A stretch of DNA of 10,513 nucleotides from an uncultured Tissierellia bacterium. GTDB taxonomy: Bacteria > Bacillota > Clostridia > Tissierellales > Peptoniphilaceae. Positions 6,138 to 10,513 of this stretch are shown piece after piece. The stretch spans positions 1 through 10,513 of the forward strand of contig CABTYV010000042.1 in assembly GCA_902489145.1 (NCBI GenBank), in the 5' to 3' direction. Position numbers and translations under genes: made by a program. Position 1 is the first letter of the stretch. Each line of letters opens with the position of its first letter. The notes under the pieces were generated by a model. That model was not told the DNA's origin. It saw only the letters and a list, made by a program, of their open reading frames with translations, and searched no databases.

Positions 6138-7478
6138 TCAGGCTTTTTTCTGTACCTGGAAGGCCGGGGCCGTAAAATAGTCGCGGGCGCCGGAAATGAT
6201 CCCCCCTTGCCCAATCCGGGCATAAATGCCCGCAAATTGCTCCAGGTACATAAAGAGGCCAATGACATGACCAAAAGGATCCACCTGAAACTCATAGTCC
6301 TTCATATGAAGGAAGGGCGTCTCTTCTACCCGAACAAATTCCTGATAAATATACTCATTAAAAGGTAGGGCGGTGATCAGGCGGGTCCATTCCTCCGAGT
6401 CATGCTCCTGACCCAGCAGGATGCCCTGCGAGGCGTAGGAGTTGTAGGGCTTCAAAATATAGCGATCCTTTTCCCGTATCACGGCTTCCTTGTCGGCGTC
6501 CGTCAAAATCTCCCGCGTCATCGGGATGTGCTCCTTGATAAAGACCTGCTCCCGGTGGCTGAGGAAGGCCCGCGTTTCCGGATCGTGAAGCACCTTAAAG
6601 ATCAGCTTGGAGTGCATGATCTGTGAGCGGAAGCTCCCCATCATGACAAAGGCGCCGTCTCGGTAGGCCGAGAGGAAGTCCTGGCACTGGTCGATCCGGT
6701 CCACAAAATCAGACGTCACCACCCGGCGGTAAACCAGGTCGATGGCCGCTTCCCGCCCCGTATAGGGGTCGGTGCCATAGAGGACGCCGTCCCGGTAGGA
6801 CATCTTTCTGGGATCGGTCAGGGTGCAATCGAAGCCATCCTGCTCAAATACCTCATGAAAGTGACGGAATTCCTTTTCGGTCATCTTATCTTCAAAATCC
6901 ACAATGGCGACGGTCTGAGGCAGCTTGCCCTTGATCTTTTTATAATAACCGGTTAAAGCCCGCACCAGGGAATGAAAAAGCTCAAAGGGTTCGATCGTCC
7001 AATCGGCGCTCATCTCCTCCATGATTTTGCTGGAGGTGAGGATCTTGCCCAGGACCCGGTCCTCATTCATCGCGGAGGATCCGTCGGTATTGAGCTCGCA
7101 AAATTGAAAGCGGCCGTCCCCATGGTAAAAAATGTCATACCGGCCCACCGGTACGGGCATGGTATAGCCGGGATCGATCAAAATCAGGGATTCGGTCACG
7201 GGATCGAAATGAAATTTGGACCGATAGGTCGGATCCTCTAAGAACTTGGCCGTCACCTTTTCGCCAATGGAGGCCATGGTATGCAAAATTGCCTCAAACA
7301 GGGCCAGGTCATCCGGCTCAAAGAAGAAGCCCTGATAGGTCATAGGGACCTCCTGGCCGTGGTAGAGCCGACGTTTTTTTTGAGTCCGCTCCATCAGCGT
7401 CCGGTAATCCTGCTCATAGGTCGCCGGATCGCTCATCACAGTTTCCAGATATTGTTCGGTAAAAAGATTGGTAAACAT
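6138..7478 (-). CDS. Circularly permuted ATP-grasp ligase, glutathionylspermidine-synthase-like
   Basis: This 446-residue cytoplasmic enzyme is predicted to join a carboxylate to an amine using ATP, through an acyl-phosphate. It resembles the permuted ATP-grasp group of glutathionylspermidine synthase and DUF407-type proteins. The Mg/ATP-binding acidic motif FCELNTDGSSAMNED (126-140) comes before the nucleotide-binding lysine motif YILKPYNSYASQGILLG (340-356), the order expected from the permutation. LVYRRV (248-253) and the C-terminal GIYARIGQGGIISG (417-430) are also typical of the group. AAGGGAAGG lies just upstream of the ATG. It is the second gene of an operon, 36 bases after a glutamate-cysteine ligase family gene, so its substrate is probably that enzyme's gamma-glutamyl product. 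It could thus do the job of GshB (adding Gly or another amine), though it is not GshB-like. Substrates are not readable from the sequence. It has no signal peptide or membrane segment. Confidence 0.85.
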   Translation of the reverse strand: MFTNLFTEQYLETVMSDPATYEQDYRTLMERTQKKRRLYHGQEVPMTYQGFFFEPDDLALFEAILHTMASIGEKVTAKFLEDPTYRSKFHFDPVTESLILIDPGYTMPVPVGRYDIFYHGDGRFQFCELNTDGSSAMNEDRVLGKILTSSKIMEEMSADWTIEPFELFHSLVRALTGYYKKIKGKLPQTVAIVDFEDKMTEKEFRHFHEVFEQDGFDCTLTDPRKMSYRDGVLYGTDPYTGREAAIDLVYRRVVTSDFVDRIDQCQDFLSAYRDGAFVMMGSFRSQIMHSKLIFKVLHDPETRAFLSHREQVFIKEHIPMTREILTDADKEAVIREKDRYILKPYNSYASQGILLGQEHDSEEWTRLITALPFNEYIYQEFVRVEETPFLHMKDYEFQVDPFGHVIGLFMYLEQFAGIYARIGQGGIISGARDYFTAPAFQVQKKA

Positions 7479-7504
7479 ATCCTTCCCTTCTTCAGGATTT
7501 CAAA

Positions 7505-7512
7505 TGGGTATA
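7505..7512. promoter_or_regulatory. TGGGTATA motif in the gap between the two ligase genes
   Basis: This eight-base word is identical to one half of the large inverted repeat in front of the operon (TATACCCA at 8903-8910, read on the other strand). It lies in the 36-base gap between the GCS2 gene and the ATP-grasp gene. It may be a second binding site of the same regulator or chance. On its own it is weak evidence. Confidence 0.25.
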
Positions 7513-7514
7513 CG

Positions 7515-8858
7515 CTACTCGCCTTCGGTGCTGGTCAGATGGGTCCTGCCCTTTTCGTCCACCTTGGCCAGCAGGAGGTCCCGGAGGGCCGGCCAGCCAC
7601 CGGTGCGGTAGACCCGCTCAAAATAGGTCCGAGGCGTGTCCAGATTGGACCAGAGCTCAGAGAGGGGATCCAAATAGGCGCCCTCTTCCGCTGAAAGCCC
7701 GGATCGAGCCAGATCGACCAGCAACACCCCCCAATGGGCAAAATAATCGGATAGATAGTAGCCCTGGATCCCATTGTCCCGGCCCGAATCCTTGCCCCGT
7801 TCGACGATGGAAAGGTCAATCCCGCAAAGCCTGCGGTAGAGGCGGTCCAAGGCTTCGTCCTGATACAGGAGGCCTTTGAACAGGGCTGCTGCGCCCAGGG
7901 CATAGGGCAAGGGGACCGCATCCATGGGGCGGATCTCCGCAAACTGCTTGACCCGGATGTCGGGAAAGACGATGCCCATAGCCTGGTCAATCAGCCCCCC
8001 CACCTCATCCGGCTGGGCCTGGTCCAGGGCCTCGTCCAGCGTCAAACCACCGAGCTCGACCTCGTGTCCCTCCTCCATCCGAAAAAGCAGGGCCTGGTCC
8101 AGCAGCCACTCGGCATAGCGGGCGAAGGAAAAATCCGGGTCAAAAACGCCCGGAATCAGCCCCGTGCGGGCCGGATCGGTCTTTCGCCAAATCTCCTGGC
8201 GGACATTGTACTTCGGAAGGGCCTGGCCGGATAGGGTCCAGGCGGAATCGAACAGGGTGTAGAGCATGGGGACCATAGCCGTCAGCACCCGGTATTTTTT
8301 CACGAAATCCTGCTCGCTAAAATAATCGATGGACACCTGAAGGGCGCAGGTCAGCCGCATCATCTTGCGAGAGTGGGCCCCGTGGGCGCCCAGCCAGTCG
8401 TTCATGATCCGGTAGCGCTCCTTGGGAATGATGGGCACCTGGTCCACTCCATTGACCGGGTCCACGCCCAGGGAAAGCAGGCCATAGTCGTGGCGCTGAA
8501 GAACGGGCAATACCAGTGCCATGGCCCGCTTGTAAGCAGCCTCCAGGGCCTGGACACTGCGCTGATAGTGGAGGGAGAGCTCAAACTGCGCCCCCGGCTC
8601 AATGGACAAGGCCATCTCTTCATTTTTAGCCCCCGCAATATGACCATTGATCCAGATGGGCGTCAACCCCTCCTGGGCTGCGATCTCTTTTAGCAGCTCC
8701 GCCACCCCATCGGGCTCATCATAAAAAATCCGCCGACCATCGGACCGGTTCACCACAAAATGCTCCAGCTCCAATCCTAAGGCAGCCTCTTCCGGTTTTT
8801 TATGCGACTGAAGCTTTTCCACCACCGCCGCTTTTTTTTCTGCTCTGCTCCACTTCAT
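7515..8858 (-). CDS. Glutamate-cysteine ligase family (GCS2) enzyme
   Basis: This 447-residue cytoplasmic enzyme is of the GCS2 family, which forms gamma-glutamyl amides from glutamate, usually with cysteine, by way of gamma-glutamyl phosphate. Motifs seen: LGLELEHF (27-34), the Glu-rich metal/ATP motif; ALSIEPGAQFELS (83-95), matching the family's SLEPGGQxELS; MMRLTCALQVSIDY (166-179); and EIRPMDAVP (308-316), matching the family's E-x-R-x-x-D. The start at 8858 is preferred because AAAGAGG lies five bases upstream; an ATG at 8873 has an AAGG only directly against it. Length fits the plant-type and proteobacterial GshA branch rather than the long E. coli GshA or the fused GshF. It leads the operon with the permuted ATP-grasp gene. 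Making gamma-glutamylcysteine is the most likely role, but EgtA-like or other amine acceptors are possible, since the acceptor pocket cannot be judged from sequence alone. Confidence 0.86.
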   Translation of the reverse strand: MKWSRAEKKAAVVEKLQSHKKPEEAALGLELEHFVVNRSDGRRIFYDEPDGVAELLKEIAAQEGLTPIWINGHIAGAKNEEMALSIEPGAQFELSLHYQRSVQALEAAYKRAMALVLPVLQRHDYGLLSLGVDPVNGVDQVPIIPKERYRIMNDWLGAHGAHSRKMMRLTCALQVSIDYFSEQDFVKKYRVLTAMVPMLYTLFDSAWTLSGQALPKYNVRQEIWRKTDPARTGLIPGVFDPDFSFARYAEWLLDQALLFRMEEGHEVELGGLTLDEALDQAQPDEVGGLIDQAMGIVFPDIRVKQFAEIRPMDAVPLPYALGAAALFKGLLYQDEALDRLYRRLCGIDLSIVERGKDSGRDNGIQGYYLSDYFAHWGVLLVDLARSGLSAEEGAYLDPLSELWSNLDTPRTYFERVYRTGGWPALRDLLLAKVDEKGRTHLTSTEGE

Positions 8859-8902
8859 GATTGCCTCTTTCATCCTTCGTTTGGTTCATCTCGATTCTTT
8901 CT

Positions 8903-8944
8903 TATACCCACTTTGGATGAAATCCTAAAGTGGGTATCTATACC
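8903..8944. promoter_or_regulatory. Divergent control region with 11-bp inverted repeat
   Basis: ATACCCACTTT (8904-8914) and AAAGTGGGTAT (8927-8937) are perfect inverted repeats. The 12 bases between them contain a further GGAT/ATCC pair, so the whole can fold as a nearly continuous hairpin. A third half-site, TATACC (8939-8944), follows, making GGTAT-CT-ATACC with the second arm. The element lies between the divergent GCS2 and MBL-hydrolase genes. A possible -10 for the GCS2 operon (TATAAG, minus strand, 8901-8906) overlaps the left arm; no good -35 is seen for either side. Without a following T-run it does not look like a terminator. A dimeric repressor's operator controlling both directions is the simplest reading. 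Confidence 0.6.
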
Positions 8945-8976
8945 TAAGACTCAAACGGGTTTGGAAAGGAGCTGCC

Positions 8977-9735
8977 ATGAGTCATGTGACTACCATCCAA
9001 TATCTGTATAATTCCGGTTTTTCGCTCGATCTGCCGGATTGCTTCCTGGTGATCGACTATATCCAGGGCCCCCTCCACCTGCCGGAGGATAAGCCCATCT
9101 TCTTCGTCGTCACCCATGCCCACGCCGACCACTACAGTCCCAAGATCTTCACCCTGCCCGGGGCCGACCGGGCCTTCTATGTGCTTTCAACCGACGTCGA
9201 AGAAAATGAACAGGTAGGCAAATTTATCCATCTGGCCGACACCAAAGAGGAAACGGCCCGCAAAAAAATCATCTATGATCCCAAGCGGACCCTGCGCCTG
9301 GCGCCGGGCGATCATGCTTTCTTTCAAAATATCGAATGGAATGCCTTTGCCTCCACGGATCAGGGGATTTCCCTGCTCTTTGAGGTCAATGAGGTCTCCT
9401 ATTTTCACGCGGGGGATTTGAACGCCTGGAAATGGCCCAATTGGCCGCTCGAGGCCCAGCAAAAGGAGGTGGATGATTTCCTGGCCATTCTGGAGGAGGT
9501 CGCCCGCTATCCGGTCGACGTGCTCTTCGCCCCCCTGGATCCCCGCCTGGGCCAAAACGCCGACATCGGCCCTCTGGCCTTCCTCGACCGACTCCGGCCC
9601 CAGATGTTTGTGCCCATGCACTTTCGGGACGATCCCGCCATCACCTACCGCTTCAAGCTGGACTATCAGGAAAAAACCAAAACCTTCCTCACCGCCCTGC
9701 AGGGAAGCGGACAGAAGGTGCTGGTCCGAAGCTAG
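8977..9735 (+). CDS. Metallo-beta-lactamase-fold hydrolase
   Basis: This 252-residue cytoplasmic protein is of the MBL fold, a family of metal-dependent hydrolases. The metal-binding motif HAHADH is at 47-52. Further likely ligands are in FHAGDLN (His144, Asp147) and VPMHF (His215), the order typical of the fold with a two-metal centre. AAAGGAG lies five bases before the ATG at 8977. It is shorter than ribonuclease J and lacks clear glyoxalase II features; it looks closest to the broad UlaG-like group of small MBL hydrolases, whose substrates are mostly unknown. It is divergent from the GCS2/ATP-grasp operon and shares the palindromic control region, so it may act on the same metabolite, for example as a lactone, thioester or amide hydrolase. 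That link is inference from position only. Confidence 0.85.
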   Translation: MSHVTTIQYLYNSGFSLDLPDCFLVIDYIQGPLHLPEDKPIFFVVTHAHADHYSPKIFTLPGADRAFYVLSTDVEENEQVGKFIHLADTKEETARKKIIYDPKRTLRLAPGDHAFFQNIEWNAFASTDQGISLLFEVNEVSYFHAGDLNAWKWPNWPLEAQQKEVDDFLAILEEVARYPVDVLFAPLDPRLGQNADIGPLAFLDRLRPQMFVPMHFRDDPAITYRFKLDYQEKTKTFLTALQGSGQKVLVRS

Positions 9736-9746
9736 GCCATCCCATC

Positions 9747-9799
9747 AAAAAAAGGAGCGCCCTCCCGCCATCCACGGGTCGGCGCTCCTTTATCTTTTT
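9747..9799. terminator. Bidirectional terminator between the MBL hydrolase and ackA
   Basis: The arms AAAGGAGCGCC (9751-9761) and GGCGCTCCTTT (9781-9791) form an 11-base-pair stem, with an inner CCCG/CGGG stem (9764-9767 with 9775-9778). The plus-strand transcript ends in TTTATCTTTTTT. On the minus strand the complement of the seven A at 9747-9753 gives a T-run. The element begins 11 bases past the hydrolase stop codon and lies about 45 bases past the ackA stop on the other strand, so it can end both converging transcripts. Confidence 0.9.
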
Positions 9800-9838
9800 T
9801 CCTGCCCAGGTCGTTCTGCCCCTGAGCTTCCCTGAAAT

Positions 9839-10513
9839 TTACTTTCCTTCCACCAGACGCTTGGTATCCCGGGCAATCATCAGCTCCTCATCGGTGGGAA
9901 TAACCATGAGGGTGATCTTGGAGGCGGGGGTAGAAATGACCTTTTCTTTGGGTTTGCGCTGGTTATTTTTCTCTTCGTCCAGCTCCACGCCTAAAATCTC
10001 CAGGCCCTTGCAGATGGCCGCCCGATCCTTGGCGCCGTTTTCGCCGATGCCGCCGGTAAAGGTGATGGCATCGATCTTGCCGTCGAACATGGTCGCATAG
10101 GCGCCGATGGTTTCCCGAACCCGGTTGTGGAACATGGCAAGGGCCAGGGCACAGCGCTCATCCCCCGCTTCGGCGCCCTGGTCAAGGTCACGGAAGTCGG
10201 ACGATTTTCCTGAAATGCCCAGCACGCCGGATTTTTTGTTCAGAATGGTATCGACCTCTTCGGCGGAGAGACCCAGCTGCTTGATCATGTAGATCACAAT
10301 GGAGGGGTCCATATCACCGCAGCGGGTGCCCATGGGCAAGCCAGCCAAGGGCGTCAGGCCCATGGAGGTCATGTAGGATTTGCCATTTTTGACCGCCGTG
10401 ATAGAGGACCCATTGCCCAGGTGGCAGGAGATGATATTGGTCTGCTCGACCGGCTTGTTCAAAAGCTCCGCAGCCCTCCGGGGAATGAAGTCATGGCTCC
10501 CCCCCCCGGAGGC
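9839..10513 (-). CDS. ackA: Acetate kinase, C-terminal part (cut by the window edge)
   Basis: The last 224 residues of acetate kinase are encoded here, about 55% of the usual 400. The enzyme interconverts acetyl phosphate + ADP and acetate + ATP in the cytoplasm, the ATP-forming step of acetate fermentation with phosphotransacetylase. Diagnostic motifs: SHDFIPRRAAELLNKPVE, NIISCHLGNGSS, TSMGLTPLAGLPMGTRCGDMDP (with the catalytic Arg in GTR), FTGGIGENG (nucleotide binding) and IPTDEELMIARDT (with the metal-binding Glu). The frame stays open to the edge, so the true start is outside. The outermost codons read ASGGGSH, where the family has GFHGTSH; the change coincides with a run of nine G and is probably a sequence-end error. 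No genes for partners are in view; it converges with the MBL hydrolase on a shared terminator. Confidence 0.95.
   Translation of the reverse strand, partial: ASGGGSHDFIPRRAAELLNKPVEQTNIISCHLGNGSSITAVKNGKSYMTSMGLTPLAGLPMGTRCGDMDPSIVIYMIKQLGLSAEEVDTILNKKSGVLGISGKSSDFRDLDQGAEAGDERCALALAMFHNRVRETIGAYATMFDGKIDAITFTGGIGENGAKDRAAICKGLEILGVELDEEKNNQRKPKEKVISTPASKITLMVIPTDEELMIARDTKRLVEGK

Noticed and set aside
5963..6295. A 111-residue N-terminal extension of the serpin frame
   Set aside because: It would run through the leader and the terminator of the ligase operon and into the 3' end of the ATP-grasp gene. The AAAGGAG site and signal peptide support the start at 5962.
7281..7694. A 137-codon plus-strand frame spanning the junction of the two ligase genes
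   Set aside because: It overlaps both real genes on the other strand, has no ribosome binding site, and gives a low-complexity translation.
8904..8937. The inverted repeat considered as a terminator or insertion-sequence end
   Set aside because: There is no T-run after either arm, no transposase nearby, and it lies between divergent gene starts where no terminator is needed.

Overview
The window looks like a chromosomal segment of a Gram-positive, low-oxygen-type bacterium of the Bacillota (Clostridia/Tissierellia-like). The reasons are two secreted proteins carrying cell-wall-binding repeat 2 (CWB2) triplets, a lipoprotein with a Gram-positive style signal, strong AAAGGAG-type ribosome binding sites before nearly every gene, and an acetate kinase gene. 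GC content is moderately high by eye (many 60-base lines near 60-65% G+C), which is unusual for that group. I cannot fix genus or family from the sequence alone.

Layout, left to right. At the left edge is a minus-strand tRNA pair: a complete tRNA-Thr(GGT) and the first bases of a second tRNA, driven by a textbook promoter (TTGACG-17-TATAAT). Next come three consecutive minus-strand genes for exported proteins: (1) a CWB2 x3 protein with an Asn/Pro/Asp-rich linker and a CAP/SCP-like domain; (2) a CWB2 x3 protein with a large unrecognised, AT-richer N-terminal region and a G5 domain; (3) a lipoprotein serpin with an inhibitory-type hinge. Genes 1 and 2 each end in a hairpin terminator, and gene 2 has its own promoter (TTGAGA-17-TATAAT). 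This block reads as a cell-surface module, plausibly facing a host or a proteolytic environment.

Then comes a two-gene minus-strand operon: a glutamate-cysteine ligase family (GCS2) enzyme followed by a circularly permuted ATP-grasp ligase of the glutathionylspermidine-synthase-like type. Together they have the logic of a two-step, ATP-dependent peptide synthesis (gamma-glutamyl bond first, a second amide bond next), for instance a glutathione-like thiol, but without the usual GshB or the fused GshF. Divergent from this operon, across a roughly 120-base control region with an 11-bp inverted repeat, lies a metallo-beta-lactamase-fold hydrolase on the plus strand. That hydrolase and the C-terminal part of acetate kinase (ackA, minus strand, cut by the right edge) converge on one bidirectional terminator.

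The most interesting element is the GCS2 / permuted ATP-grasp / MBL-hydrolase cluster with its shared palindromic control region. The surface serpin and the composition shift inside the second CWB2 protein come next. I see no CRISPR array, insertion sequence, phage gene or rRNA.
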